Source: JBGCEZ01 sp045106735 | Lineage (GTDB): Bacteria > Planctomycetota > Phycisphaerae > Phycisphaerales > SM1A02 | Length of the DNA stretch: 64,000 nt | Direction of reading: 5' to 3' | Assembly: GCA_045106735.1 (NCBI GenBank) | Contig: JBGCEZ010000034.1 | Span: forward strand, 1-64,000 | Part shown: positions 34,689 to 45,162 of the stretch, in pieces | Numbering within the stretch: position 1 is the first letter of the stretch | How the letters are laid out: every line of letters begins with the position of its first letter | The notes under the pieces: generated by a model | Told to the model about the DNA's origin: nothing | The model's input: the letters and a program-made list of their open reading frames with translations, nothing else | Database searches by the model: none | Translations under genes and position numbers: made by a program

Positions 34689-37600
34689 ATGTCCACCCCG
34701 CCGACTGATGCCACCCCGGCCACCCCAGCTCCCTCGGCCAATGCGGCCACCGAGCGGCTCGCGCACCGGTACGACGCCACGCTCGCGGGGGACATCGAGC
34801 GACGATGGCAAGCGGCGTGGACCGACGCCGGCAGCTTCCGCACCCCCAACCCGGACGACGCCGGCTTCGACGCAACGCGGCCGAAGTTCTACTGCCTCGA
34901 CATGTTCCCGTACCCGTCGGGGGCCGGCCTGCACGTCGGACACCCCGAGGGCTACACGGCAACCGACATCCTCTGCCGCTTCAAGCGCATGCGAGGATTC
35001 AACGTCCTGCACCCGATGGGCTGGGACGCGTTCGGCCTCCCGGCCGAGCAGTACGCGATCCGCACCGGCGTCCACCCGGCCGAGACGACCCGCACCGCGA
35101 TTGACACGTTCCGCGGCCAGCTCCAGCGCTTTGGCTTCTCGTACGACTGGGACCGCGAATTCGCCACCATCGACGAGGACTACTACCGCTGGACGCAGTG
35201 GATCTGGCTGAAGTGCTACGGCTCGTTTTACGACCCGCGCACCGAAACCGCCCGTCCCATTGAGCAGCTCGGCACCGATCTCGCCGCCGGTTCGCTGGTC
35301 CTGGACGAAGACAGGCGCGCGATCCCCGCCCCCGGTTCTGAGCCGGACTCCGCCAACGCCAAGGCCAAGGCGAGCCCGCCGCCGCCGCTGGCCGGCCGCC
35401 AGTGGTCCGATCTGAACGACGCCGAACGCCGCACCGTGCTCGACGATCATCGGCTGGCCTACCTCGGCGAGCAGACCGTCAACTGGTGCCCCAAGCTCGG
35501 CACCGCCCTGGCCAACGAAGAGGTCATCAACGGCCGCTCCGAGCGCGGCAGCCACCCGGTGCTCCGAAAGCCGCTGCGCCAGTGGATGTTCCGCATTACC
35601 GCCTACGCCGAACGGCTGCTGCAAGACATCGACACCGTCAAATGGCCCGAGTCCACGCGCGTCCAGCAGCGCGAGTGGATCGGCCGCAGCGAGGGAGCGG
35701 ACGTCGATTTCGCGATCGCCGATCCGCCGGCCGGGGCCACTGCCGGCGCCGCCCCCGCCCACCTGCGCGTCTACACCACGCGCCCGGACACGATCTTCGG
35801 CGCGACCTACATGGTCATCGCCCCGGAACATCCGCTGGTCGAGGCCATGCTCGCCGACCCGCAGGCGGCGACCGACACGGACGCGATCCGCACCTACGTG
35901 GACGTCGCCCGCAACCGGGCCGACGTCGATCGCATGACCGACGGCGACGAAAAGACCGGCGTCTTCACCGGCTTCCACGCCGTGAACCCCGCCACCGGCC
36001 AGTCCATCCCGATCTGGATCGCCGACTACGTCCTCATGGGCTACGGCACCGGCGCGATCATGGCCGTGCCGGCCCACGACGAACGCGACATGGCGTTCGC
36101 CCGCCGCTTTGAACTGCCGATCGTGACCGTGGTGCAGTCCCGTGCCCAACGCTCGATCCACGCGTGCGTGGTGCGGCTGGCCGACTCGGGCATCGATCCG
36201 GACCGTTGGCTTGATGTGGTGGCCGAGTTTGTCGGCACCTCGATCGACCGCGATGCCGGCGATGACGATGCGGTCTGGGATCTCGTGACCAGCGGCGGCG
36301 GCAGCGATGGCGCGCCCCAGAGCCCGATCGCCCGCGAGTGGAAAGACACCCTGCAGTCCATGGTCGACGGGGCCGGCATCGACGCCGACGCCTTCTTCGC
36401 CGCCGTGCGCGAGCGCCGGCTGGAAGCAGCCCTCGGCGAAGCGACAAGTGAGCCGGGCTTCGCCGTCAATTGCCGGAGCGACTCGGTCAACCTCGACGGA
36501 CTGTCCACCCGGGACGCCAAGGAAGCGGCGATCGACTGGGTCGAACGATCCGGCCACGGACGCCGGCGCGTGAACTTCCGGCTGCGAGACTGGCTCTTCA
36601 GCCGGCAGCGCTATTGGGGCGAGCCGTTCCCCGTCGTCTATACCGCCGACGGCACGCACCACCCGATCGACGCCGCGCACCTGCCCGTCGCCCTGCCGGA
36701 TCTGGCCGACTACGAGCCGGCCGAGTCGGAGGACCCCGCCCCGCTCCTGGCCAAGGCCGCCGATTGGGTCGAAACCACGGCCGGAGCGGCAGGCGTTTCG
36801 CCGGACGTGCTCCCCCCGGACACCCCGGTTCGCCGCGAGACCAACACCATGCCCGGCTGGGCCGGCTCGTGCTGGTACTACCTGCGGTACTGCGACCACG
36901 ACAACAACCAGCGGTTCGTCGGCAACGAGGCCGAGCGCTACTGGATGATTTCCCCGCGCGATGGTGCCGCCACGACCGGCGGCGTGCCGGAACTCTGGGA
37001 CGCCGAGCGCGATCACCACGGTGGCGTCGACCTGTACGTGGGCGGGGCCGAACACGCGGTGCTCCACCTGCTGTACGCCCGATTCTGGCACAAGGTCCTC
37101 TTTGACCTGGGCGAAGTGTCGACCCCGGAACCCTTCGGTCGACTGTTCCACCAAGGCCTCATCACTGCCTACGCCTACCAGCGGGCCGACCGCGTGCTGG
37201 TGCCGACGGATGAGGTCGAAGAACGCGACGGCGGATTCGTCGAGATCGCCACCGGCGAGCGGGTCACGCAGGTCACGGCCAAGATGTCCAAGAGCCTGCG
37301 GAACGTGGTCAATCCCGACGACGTGATCGCCGAGTACGGCGCCGACACGTTCCGGCTCTACGAGATGTACATGGGCCCGCTCGAAGCCAGCAAGCCCTGG
37401 AACACCCAGGACATCGCCGGCCCGTACCGCTTCCTGCAGCGGGCCTGGCGTCTGTGCATCGACGAAGCAACGGGGGCGCCCCGAATCGCCGAGCAGGCCG
37501 ACGACGAACTGGAGACGCTGCTGCACCGCACCATCGCCAAGGTGGCCGATGACATTGAACGGCTGGCGTTCAACACCGGCATCGCGGCGATGATCGAGTT

Positions 37601-37967
37601 CGTGAACGTTGGCACCAAGCGCGGCCCGCTCGGCCGGGACCAGCTCGAACGCTTCGCCACGATTCTGGCCCCGTTCGCCCCGCACCTGGGCGAAGAGATT
37701 TGGTCGCGGCTGGGACACACGGACCTGATCTGCGATCAGCCCTGGCCGGTGGTCGACGACGCCCGCCTGCGCGACGACACGATCGAGATGCCGGTGCAGA
37801 TCAACGGCAAGGTCCGCGGCCGGATCTCAATCGCCGCCGACGCCGACCGCGAGGCCACCGAAGCCCAAGCCATGGCCGACGCCCGGGTACAGGAGCTCGT
37901 GGCCGGCATGACCGTCCGCAAGGTGATCGTGGTGCCCGGCAAGATCGTCAACATCATCGCCGGCTGA
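34689..37967 (+). CDS. leuS: Leucyl-tRNA synthetase, enlarged
   Basis: 1092 residues, against about 860 in E. coli. HIGH-type motif in PSGAGLHVGHPEGYTATDI (near residue 78-95), then GWDAFGLPAEQYAI; the CP1 editing domain with TTRPDTIFGATYMVIAPEHP and YGTGAIMAVPAHDERD; FRLRDWLFSRQRYWGEPFPVVY; TMPGWAGSCWYYLRYCDHDNN; and the KMSKS loop KMSKSLRNVVNPDDV. The C-terminal anticodon and tail domains are present (VQINGKVRGRI). Extra length comes from an insert before LNDAERRTVLDDHRLAYLGEQ (Ala/Pro-rich) and a large one in the editing domain between VTVVQ and the catalytic return (about residues 480-620). An in-frame ATG at 34659 is an alternative start. Confidence 0.95.
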   Translation: MSTPPTDATPATPAPSANAATERLAHRYDATLAGDIERRWQAAWTDAGSFRTPNPDDAGFDATRPKFYCLDMFPYPSGAGLHVGHPEGYTATDILCRFKRMRGFNVLHPMGWDAFGLPAEQYAIRTGVHPAETTRTAIDTFRGQLQRFGFSYDWDREFATIDEDYYRWTQWIWLKCYGSFYDPRTETARPIEQLGTDLAAGSLVLDEDRRAIPAPGSEPDSANAKAKASPPPPLAGRQWSDLNDAERRTVLDDHRLAYLGEQTVNWCPKLGTALANEEVINGRSERGSHPVLRKPLRQWMFRITAYAERLLQDIDTVKWPESTRVQQREWIGRSEGADVDFAIADPPAGATAGAAPAHLRVYTTRPDTIFGATYMVIAPEHPLVEAMLADPQAATDTDAIRTYVDVARNRADVDRMTDGDEKTGVFTGFHAVNPATGQSIPIWIADYVLMGYGTGAIMAVPAHDERDMAFARRFELPIVTVVQSRAQRSIHACVVRLADSGIDPDRWLDVVAEFVGTSIDRDAGDDDAVWDLVTSGGGSDGAPQSPIAREWKDTLQSMVDGAGIDADAFFAAVRERRLEAALGEATSEPGFAVNCRSDSVNLDGLSTRDAKEAAIDWVERSGHGRRRVNFRLRDWLFSRQRYWGEPFPVVYTADGTHHPIDAAHLPVALPDLADYEPAESEDPAPLLAKAADWVETTAGAAGVSPDVLPPDTPVRRETNTMPGWAGSCWYYLRYCDHDNNQRFVGNEAERYWMISPRDGAATTGGVPELWDAERDHHGGVDLYVGGAEHAVLHLLYARFWHKVLFDLGEVSTPEPFGRLFHQGLITAYAYQRADRVLVPTDEVEERDGGFVEIATGERVTQVTAKMSKSLRNVVNPDDVIAEYGADTFRLYEMYMGPLEASKPWNTQDIAGPYRFLQRAWRLCIDEATGAPRIAEQADDELETLLHRTIAKVADDIERLAFNTGIAAMIEFVNVGTKRGPLGRDQLERFATILAPFAPHLGEEIWSRLGHTDLICDQPWPVVDDARLRDDTIEMPVQINGKVRGRISIAADADREATEAQAMADARVQELVAGMTVRKVIVVPGKIVNIIAG

Positions 37968-38286
37968 CGGGCGAGGGCCAGGGCGAGGGCGACGGGCGGC
38001 CGCGAGCGATCTCGGGTGGTGCCGATCACCTCGGCAGATGCGGCAGGCATCGGCGGGGGCGGCGGCTTCGGCGGGTGCGGCAGGTGCGGCAGGTCCGGTG
38101 GATGCGGCGAGCCCAGCAAGCGCAACTCGTACGACACGAACCGGCATCCGCGGCCGATTGACGTTCGCGCCGACGGACATCGGCGCGCACCGATCGCATC
38201 AACCGGACAGACGCCGGCCTGGGCTCAGCGATCGGCGTTCAGAATTCAGCCGTGCTGGTTCGGTGGTGCTGGCAATGTGACGCGGA
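37968..38286. other. Intergenic region between convergent leuS and HU genes
   Basis: 319 bp. Opens with GGGCGAGGGC repeats (37971-38000) and contains GGTGCGGCAGGTGCGGCAGGTCCGG-type imperfect repeats near 38075-38105. No strong terminator hairpin and no gene seen. Confidence 0.5.
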
Positions 38287-38559
38287 TCAGGCGATCGTGT
38301 CGCGCAGCGACTGGTACGGCTTGAACCCGACGGTGACCGAAGCCTTCACGTCCATGGGTTCGCCGGTGGCGGGATTGCGCACCGTGCGGGCTGCACGGGT
38401 CTTGCGCTGGAACGATCCGAATCCAACCACGGACACGTTCTCGTCCTCGCGGATCCCAGAAGTGATGGCCGACAAGACGGCCTCGACCGCACGCTGAGCG
38501 GCGACCTTCGGAACGTCCAATTCGGCGGCAACGGCTTCGACCAACTGGCCCTTGTTCAT
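38287..38559 (-). CDS. hup: HU-family DNA-binding protein
   Basis: 90 residues, the standard HU size. MNKGQLVEAVAAELDVPKVAAQRAVEAVLSAITSGIREDENVSVVGFGSFQRKTRAARTVRNPATGEPMDVKASVTVGFKPYQSLRDTIA shows the helix-helix N-terminus, the conserved VGFGSF, and the RNP-TGE arm whose Pro intercalates into DNA. It forms nucleoid-bending dimers. The start at 38559 has GGGAGGAAG in front. The promoter TTGAAT-17-TATGTT lies upstream. An in-frame 34-residue extension is rejected. Confidence 0.96.
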   Translation of the reverse strand: MNKGQLVEAVAAELDVPKVAAQRAVEAVLSAITSGIREDENVSVVGFGSFQRKTRAARTVRNPATGEPMDVKASVTVGFKPYQSLRDTIA

Positions 38560-38587
38560 CACTTCCTCCCACTGAGATCGGTCCGCG

Positions 38588-38616
38588 AACATACCCGCTG
38601 CCGACCGTCGATTCAA
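38588..38616 (-). promoter_or_regulatory. Sigma-70-like promoter of the HU gene
   Basis: On the minus strand TTGAAT (38616-38611), 17-bp spacer, TATGTT (38593-38588), ending 29 bp before the start codon at 38559. Confidence 0.75.
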
Positions 38617-38941
38617 CGCTTCGATCCACTTCCGAGCACGGCTTTTCCCGAACCACGCCAAGTCAGCCCGAGATGGTCACGCGTTTGCGTGCATGGATCT
38701 CGCACCGAGCGCCAACGCCGCGCGATTCACCACAAAACACAGAAAAACTGGGCTGTTCGGGTGCATCGTCGGCTCGATCCACTTTCAGATGCGGCGTCCC
38801 CCTGGAAATCCAAGGCGCGGCGGACACACCCGAACATCACGCCCAATGGCAAGCCCCCCAAGAACCCGCCCGTCCGTCGCTGGCGAGCCGCCGAGCTTCA
38901 TCCCGTGGAGTCATCCTTGGAGTCGATCCGCCCCCGTCCGA

Positions 38942-38970
38942 TTGCCGTGCCCGGACCAGCGTCCGACAAT
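38942..38970 (+). promoter_or_regulatory. Sigma-70-like promoter of the dehydrogenase gene
   Basis: TTGCCG (38942-38947), 17-bp spacer, GACAAT (38965-38970), about 57 bp before the start at 39027. Confidence 0.7.
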
Positions 38971-39026
38971 GACACTGGCGCGAGCGGCTTCACGCTCTGC
39001 CCCGCTCTCCACCCGAGGAACCGCCC

Positions 39027-40112
<1,086 letters not shown>

Positions 40113-40135
40113 ACCAACGCGTCCAGCCGAGCGAC

Positions 40136-41791
40136 TTAGCGAATGAATCGCAAATCGCCGAAGTTCGGAATCAGCCCACGCCCGCCATCCTTGACTGAAT
40201 GCAAGGCCGGGAAGTACACGACCCAGGCCTTGCCCAACAGCATCGAGCGCGGCACGACGAACGGCGCCGGATCGATTTGCCGCGCGACGATCGGGTGCGG
40301 ATAGCCCCAGACTCGCGAGTCGGCCGAAGCGAGCGTGTTGTCGCCGAGCATGTAGAAGTGATCGTCTTGCAGAACCGCGGGGACGTCAGGGTGCGTGCCA
40401 AACCCGAACGAGGGATTGATCGGCTCGAGTCCGGCCGGCAGCGGGTTGTCCGTCCAACGGACGCCGCCCGCTGGGGTGCGGTAGTGCAGATCTCGATCGA
40501 CTTCGACGCGGTCCAGGGCGACGGGGCCGCCGTCGGTCATGAAGCGGATCGTGGTCGACTTGCCGGGTGAGGCGTAGATGAGCGACGCCGGATCGTCGGC
40601 GGCGGCGCGGCCGCTGCGTTGCTCGAGTCGTTGGACGGGGTCCCAGTCGTACTTCAACGTGGCGATCTTCTTGTCGTTGACAAAGAGCCACATCTGCTGA
40701 TCGACCTGCCAGCATTCGATGCGAACCGGCCGGCCCGGCGCGAGAGCCGTCGCCGATTCCCACGGCGTCTCTTCCCAGCCGAGATCGGCCGTGGCCAGAT
40801 CGTCGGGATCGCCAAAGGCGGCCTGCCGCATGCGGACGCGGACGCCCTGGGGCCCGAACTCGTAGTGGAACTGCGCGTCCCGGGCCACGACTTCAAGCCG
40901 CACCATGGCGTCGGCTGACTCGGCGACCACGGTGGCGGCCACGCGAAGATCGCCGATCGATTCGGGACCGGCCGGAATCGAGTTGCCCATTTGGTTGTAC
41001 GGCGCCCAGTCATCGACAAAGACCTGAGCGCCCTTGTTCCATTCGAGCTGGCCCTGGCCGGTTCCCTCGTAGCGATAGCGTCCGTTCTCAAAGGCCCACT
41101 GATCGCCGATGAAGCTGTTCCGCCGAGGTGACGCGCCGACCGATTCCGGAAGGTGCACGCTGCGGAAGACCGGTTGCCAAACCGCCCGCTGCACGAACTC
41201 CGGCTTTCGCTGAACGGTGTACCCGTAGAGATCGTCGGCCGAATCACGATCGTTGACAAAGACGTCGCCGTCGACAAGCCAGATCGATTCGTTGGGCAGA
41301 CCGATCAGTCGCTTGATGTAATTGCCGGACGGGCCGTTGGGATCGGTCGGGTTCTTGAAGACCACGACATCCCAACGGGATGGATCGATGAAGGCGTAGG
41401 CCGTCTTGTGGACCAGCACGCGGTCGCCGCTGCGCTGGGTACTACGCGACATGCCGGCCGGCTTTCCACTTCCCTCGGTGCCCGGCTGATGCCCGAGCAG
41501 CGGGTCGCGAAGCTGGTCGCCGACGATCTTGTTTTCCAGCGACGGCCCAATGACGTACCGCCATCCCGTGTCATTGGCGATCATCGAATGGTGGCGACCG
41601 AGCAGGGTCGGGGCCATCGAGCCGGTCGGAATGACGAATCCCTCGGCCACGTACGCCCGAAACGTCATGGCGATCACGAAGGCGACGATCAGCGACTGCA
41701 GGGTGTCGATGATGTTGTGCGGCTCGTCAGCCTTTCCGCCGGCCGAACCAGAAGCGGGGCGGACGGAATCGGACGCGGGGGTCGCGGACAT
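40136..41791 (-). CDS. lepB: Signal peptidase I with large insertion
   Basis: 551 residues, against about 320 for E. coli LepB. After a disordered start, one membrane helix (LQSLIVAFVIAMTFRAYVAEGF, about 31-52) leads to the catalytic Ser in IPTGSMAPTLLG (Ser58) and Lys in GDRVLVHKTAYAF (Lys129). Box D (PSGNYIKRLIGLPNE) and box E (FYMLGDNTLASADSRVWG) are present. Between boxes D and E lies an extra block of about 300 residues, including VRIECWQVDQQMWLFVNDKKIATLKYDW, which looks like a beta-sandwich (LamG-like) domain. It removes signal peptides on the outer side of the membrane. A longer frame to 41920 is rejected; start ATG at 41791. Confidence 0.94.
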   Translation of the reverse strand: MSATPASDSVRPASGSAGGKADEPHNIIDTLQSLIVAFVIAMTFRAYVAEGFVIPTGSMAPTLLGRHHSMIANDTGWRYVIGPSLENKIVGDQLRDPLLGHQPGTEGSGKPAGMSRSTQRSGDRVLVHKTAYAFIDPSRWDVVVFKNPTDPNGPSGNYIKRLIGLPNESIWLVDGDVFVNDRDSADDLYGYTVQRKPEFVQRAVWQPVFRSVHLPESVGASPRRNSFIGDQWAFENGRYRYEGTGQGQLEWNKGAQVFVDDWAPYNQMGNSIPAGPESIGDLRVAATVVAESADAMVRLEVVARDAQFHYEFGPQGVRVRMRQAAFGDPDDLATADLGWEETPWESATALAPGRPVRIECWQVDQQMWLFVNDKKIATLKYDWDPVQRLEQRSGRAAADDPASLIYASPGKSTTIRFMTDGGPVALDRVEVDRDLHYRTPAGGVRWTDNPLPAGLEPINPSFGFGTHPDVPAVLQDDHFYMLGDNTLASADSRVWGYPHPIVARQIDPAPFVVPRSMLLGKAWVVYFPALHSVKDGGRGLIPNFGDLRFIR

Positions 41792-42055
41792 CAACGAAGC
41801 TCCGGGCAGGACGAACGATCGGGGGCACGAAAGTGTACGGGCCAGGGGCGGCTTCGAGTTCGATTGAACTCGGGAGCCGGCAGGCCAGCAGCCAGGAATG
41901 GCGGGAAGCCGGACCGGCAAGAACCGCGCGATGCGGGGCAGGCCGAGGCCAGCCCGTTTCGCGGCCGCCGGGATCGGCAGAGGTCACACCCGCGGGGGCC
42001 CGCCATGCCGCACCCGACCGGGCCGGGCTCGCCACGGTCACCACAGCCGCTGGGC

Positions 42056-43651
42056 TCAGCCCGCGTCGCCGCCGCCGCCGGATCCGCCCCCACCATCGCC
42101 AGCGGCACCGCCGCCGCCTCGACCACCCCGGCGGCCGCGCCGCCGACGCTTCTTGGCCGGACGGGCGTCACCTTCGCCGCTCGGCTTGGGGGCGCGGCCC
42201 TCGGTCGGTCCGCCATCGCCGGTACCAGTGCCAGTGCCAGAACCAGAGCCAGAGCCAGAGCCAGCCGACGTACCGCGACCCCGGCCACCGCGTCGTCGCC
42301 GCTTCTTGGCCGGTGTTCCAGTTGGGTCGCCGGCCTCGGCGGGCCCTCGGCCTTCGACCGTCCCCGCGTTGTCCTGCGGTCCACGAGCCTCCGCCCCACC
42401 GGCGCTCTTCGGCGCGTCCCGCTTGGCGTCCTTCGTCCCCGAAGCCCCGCCGCGCGAGCGACGCGACTTCTTCTTTCGCGGGCTGGTCGCCGCCGCATCG
42501 GCCGCGACATCGCCACCTTCAGCCGCTGCGTTCCGACTGCCGCGACCACCGCGACTGCGCTTGGACCGACGCTCCGGCGGCGAATCGGTCCGCCCGGCGG
42601 TGAGACGCGCGTCGGCCGCGCCAAGTCCACGCATCGGATCGATCTGCGCCTCGGCTTCGGCCTTGGCCTTGGCGTCACCCGGCTTCGGACAGGTTTCGGG
42701 ATCCAGCAGCTCTTCGATCGGGACGGCAATCTCGCGGTTGTCGTGCTCGAGCTTCACCAGCGCGAGCTGCACCAGGATCTTCGTCGCCATGACGATGCCC
42801 GGGCCTTCGGTCGTCCCCACGCGGCTTTTCCGGGCCGGCAGTTTGGACTTGAGCTCCCGGTACGTCGCGTCCTCGTAACGCAGGCAACACATGAGCCGGC
42901 CGCAACGGCCACTGATCTTCAGCGGGTCGAGCGTCGCCTTCTGCATCTTGGCCGCGCCCATCGAGACGGGCTTGAGCACCTTGAGGAAGTTCTTGCAGCA
43001 GCAGTATTGGCCGCATCGCTCGTAGTCGGCGACAAGGCGTGCTTCATCCCGCGCCCCCACCTGAGTGAGTTCGATCTTCGACTGGTGCCGCAGCTTGAGG
43101 GCGCCGAGCAGCTCGCGGAAATCGACGCGCTCTTCAGCCGTGTAGAAGTAGGTCATCTGTTCGCCGCCGAGAATCAACTCGACGTCGATGATCTTCATCT
43201 CAAGCCCGAACTCGCGGGCCATCGATCGCACCTCGGTGAGCAATGCCGGCTTGCGGTCGGCCAAGGTGGATTGGGCGTTGAGATCTTCGACGGTGGCCAC
43301 GCGGACGATCCGACCGCGCGTGTGGAACGGAAAGTCGCGGCCGCCAGAATTGTCGATGTAGGAAAGCAGTTCCTTGCGGGTCACGGACTTTCCGCAGCCA
43401 GCATTGGTGCAGGTCGTGGTGAGCATCTCCGCCACCTCGGTCCCGCGATGGGTCCGGACGATCAGCTTGCTGCCGCAGCCCGGCTTGGCGTCGCCCGAAT
43501 ACGGATACTCGCCGACCAGCTTCATGGCGCCGAAGCGCACAACCATGGTCTTGGGCGGTTCGAGGCGCGCGTAGATTTCCGCGTCGGTCATTGCCGAGCG
43601 TTCGTCGGGATCCGCGTCGGCTTCAAAGACAGGAAGCGGGAAAATGGACAT
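42056..43651 (-). CDS. PSP1 / RicT-family protein with basic Gly/Arg-rich tail
   Basis: 531 residues. The core (about 25-330) has VVRFGAMKLVGEYPYSG, GSKLIVRTHRGTEVAEML, IDVELILGGEQMTYFYTAEERVDFRELLGALK...IELTQVGARDEAR and CGQYCCCKNFLKVLKPVSMGAAKMQKATLDPLKISGRCGRLMCCLRYE, the signature of the PSP1/YaaT (RicT) family with its Cys cluster. In Bacillus the protein joins the RicAFT complex, which binds Fe-S and stimulates RNase Y. Residues 355-531 form a long tail rich in Lys, Arg, Gly and Ser (KKRRRRGGRGRG, SGSGSGTGTGTG), suggestive of RNA binding. Start at ATG 43651. Confidence 0.9.
   Translation of the reverse strand: MSIFPLPVFEADADPDERSAMTDAEIYARLEPPKTMVVRFGAMKLVGEYPYSGDAKPGCGSKLIVRTHRGTEVAEMLTTTCTNAGCGKSVTRKELLSYIDNSGGRDFPFHTRGRIVRVATVEDLNAQSTLADRKPALLTEVRSMAREFGLEMKIIDVELILGGEQMTYFYTAEERVDFRELLGALKLRHQSKIELTQVGARDEARLVADYERCGQYCCCKNFLKVLKPVSMGAAKMQKATLDPLKISGRCGRLMCCLRYEDATYRELKSKLPARKSRVGTTEGPGIVMATKILVQLALVKLEHDNREIAVPIEELLDPETCPKPGDAKAKAEAEAQIDPMRGLGAADARLTAGRTDSPPERRSKRSRGGRGSRNAAAEGGDVAADAAATSPRKKKSRRSRGGASGTKDAKRDAPKSAGGAEARGPQDNAGTVEGRGPAEAGDPTGTPAKKRRRRGGRGRGTSAGSGSGSGSGTGTGTGDGGPTEGRAPKPSGEGDARPAKKRRRRGRRGGRGGGGAAGDGGGGSGGGGDAG
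42222..42275. repeat. Hexanucleotide repeat in the PSP1/RicT-like gene
   Basis: CCAGTG and CCAGAG units encode Gly-Thr and Gly-Ser dipeptides in the basic tail. Confidence 0.85.
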
Positions 43652-43703
43652 GCGGGCGAAGGCTCCTGACCGAAACGCACGGCGAAACGCCGGCCCCCTC
43701 ATG

Positions 43704-44456
43704 CTACCGCGAGTCCGCGAACATTCCGTCAGCTTCTTGCTCGGATCCCGTCGCGGAATCACCCCGGTGTCTGGCCGCGGTTCCGGCCGCACGTCCGGCG
43801 GCACGACTGGCGGCCCAAGCGGCCGCACGCCTCGCAGCAGACTCGGTCGCAAGACCAGTGGCCGGACCAACCGCACCCGCGCCAACCGCCCCGTCCATCG
43901 AGTCGACCACATCCTCCTCCGGCAGCCACGGTCGTTGCAATGGCCCGGCCATCACCGCCCCGCATTCACCGCAGTTCGGGCGGCCGACATGTTCCGGCTG
44001 AACGCACTCCGGGCACAGCTGCCATCCGGTCCGGGCGAGCCGGGCGCCATCCGGGCGAAACCGGCGACACAGCCACTGCCCACTGAGAAGCCCAAGCCCC
44101 AAGCTGGCCAGGACGGTCGCCGGCACCGCGGCCAGATCCACGACGGCCACGGGGAACGGGGCCATGATCCACGGAAGACCAGCCCGAACGAACAAGACGA
44201 GCACGGCCATTGCCGCCCCCGCCGCGACACACTGCCGCCACGACCACTGCCACGAGCCGGCGGCCACCGGCCGATCCGACCATGTGGTGAACACGTACCC
44301 CGCCCACACCGGCAGAAGCAGCGGCATCGTGCGCACCGCAAAGCCAAGGCCAGCTTCAGACCCGGACGCCACCGTCACGCCAAGCGCGGCGTACAACATG
44401 ACCAACCATCCGGCCAGACCGTACGCCGCTCCAAGCACCACAAATGAAAACCGCAT
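43704..44456 (-). CDS. Zinc-ribbon membrane protein, unknown
   Basis: 250 residues. Four hydrophobic segments (FVVLGAAYGLAGWLVMLYAALGVTV; PLLLPVWAGYVFTTW; AAGAAMAVLVLFVRAGLPWI; VVDLAAVPATVLASLGLGLLSG), then a ribbon CPECVQPEHVGRPNCGECGAVM near residue 165-186, and an Ala/Arg/Gly-rich tail (ARRAAAWAASRAAGRAAGTAAR) encoded by repeats. Start at ATG 44456 before the first helix. Function unknown. It belongs to the same loose group of ribbon-plus-helices proteins as those at 18717, 22613 and 51626. Confidence 0.72.
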   Translation of the reverse strand: MRFSFVVLGAAYGLAGWLVMLYAALGVTVASGSEAGLGFAVRTMPLLLPVWAGYVFTTWSDRPVAAGSWQWSWRQCVAAGAAMAVLVLFVRAGLPWIMAPFPVAVVDLAAVPATVLASLGLGLLSGQWLCRRFRPDGARLARTGWQLCPECVQPEHVGRPNCGECGAVMAGPLQRPWLPEEDVVDSMDGAVGAGAVGPATGLATESAARRAAAWAASRAAGRAAGTAARHRGDSATGSEQEADGMFADSR

Positions 44457-44567
44457 GATGCACACCCCCGAGTGTGACTCTTTCGACCATGAGACCTCAA
44501 TCACCCCGACGGAAACGAACCGCCTGGCGATCCCGCAACCATCGGCGTCCGGCCACGCGAGCCGCGG

Positions 44568-45125
44568 TCAGATCGGCAGCGGCGATTGCGGCGGCGGAGG
44601 CGGAAGACTCGGATCGCGCCCGACCGCGACGCCTCGTTGACGAAATCGCCGTCCGATGTCGCGACCGGCCGAACGACTGTAGATCAGCCCAACGCCGATC
44701 CCCAACGTCAACCAGGTCGCGAGCGGAACGAACTTCGGAACCCAGGACGCCAGACCGGCCGATTCGAGCGCGCCCAAGCCAATGAAGAACAGGGCGCCGG
44801 CCAAGCTCGCCAGCACCGTGGCCGTGATCCCACGCAGGAGCGTCATCCACCAGACCATCCGCCACGCGCCCGGCCGAACGGGCCGATCTCGCCACAGACC
44901 GAGAGCGCACCCCAACGTCGGGATGGCCGAGACGAGCCCCATCACCATGACGAACGCGAGCACTATCGTGCCGATGCCCTGGGGATCCTGCCCGCCGGCA
45001 AGATCGTCCGACGGCAGGACGATCGGAACCGCGAATGGGATCATGGCCCCGACCGCGTAGACGAGCAGGACTGCCGCAAATGGCCGAACACTCGACGCCC
45101 GCTCCAAAACATCTGCACGATTCAT
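44568..45125 (-). CDS. Small integral membrane protein, unknown
   Basis: 185 residues, four or so transmembrane helices (PFAAVLLVYAVGAMIPFAVPIVL; IVLAFVMVMGLVSAIPTLGCALGLW; GITATVLASLAGALFFIGLGAL; FVPLATWLTLGIGVGLIYS) and a Pro-rich C-terminal tail (PSLPPPPPQSP). No recognised family, no ribbon. It lies 37 bp downstream of der on the same strand, so co-transcription is possible. Start at ATG 45125; the longer frame reading upstream overlaps der and is rejected. Confidence 0.7.
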   Translation of the reverse strand: MNRADVLERASSVRPFAAVLLVYAVGAMIPFAVPIVLPSDDLAGGQDPQGIGTIVLAFVMVMGLVSAIPTLGCALGLWRDRPVRPGAWRMVWWMTLLRGITATVLASLAGALFFIGLGALESAGLASWVPKFVPLATWLTLGIGVGLIYSRSAGRDIGRRFRQRGVAVGRDPSLPPPPPQSPLPI

Positions 45126-45162
45126 CTCAGACTCCCGGTATCTGCCGCGGCTCATGCGCGAT

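Larger units (their letters stand above)
38560..39026. other. Divergent promoter region, HU / hydroxyacid dehydrogenase
   Basis: 467 bp with a good promoter at each end (38588-38616 minus, 38942-38970 plus). The middle has a short AT-richer stretch (CACAAAACACAGAAAAAC near 38732). No gene seen. Confidence 0.6.

Noticed and set aside
33279..37718. 1479-codon minus-strand open frame opposite folC and leuS
   Set aside because: Antisense shadow; the plus strand carries all family motifs of FolC and LeuRS.
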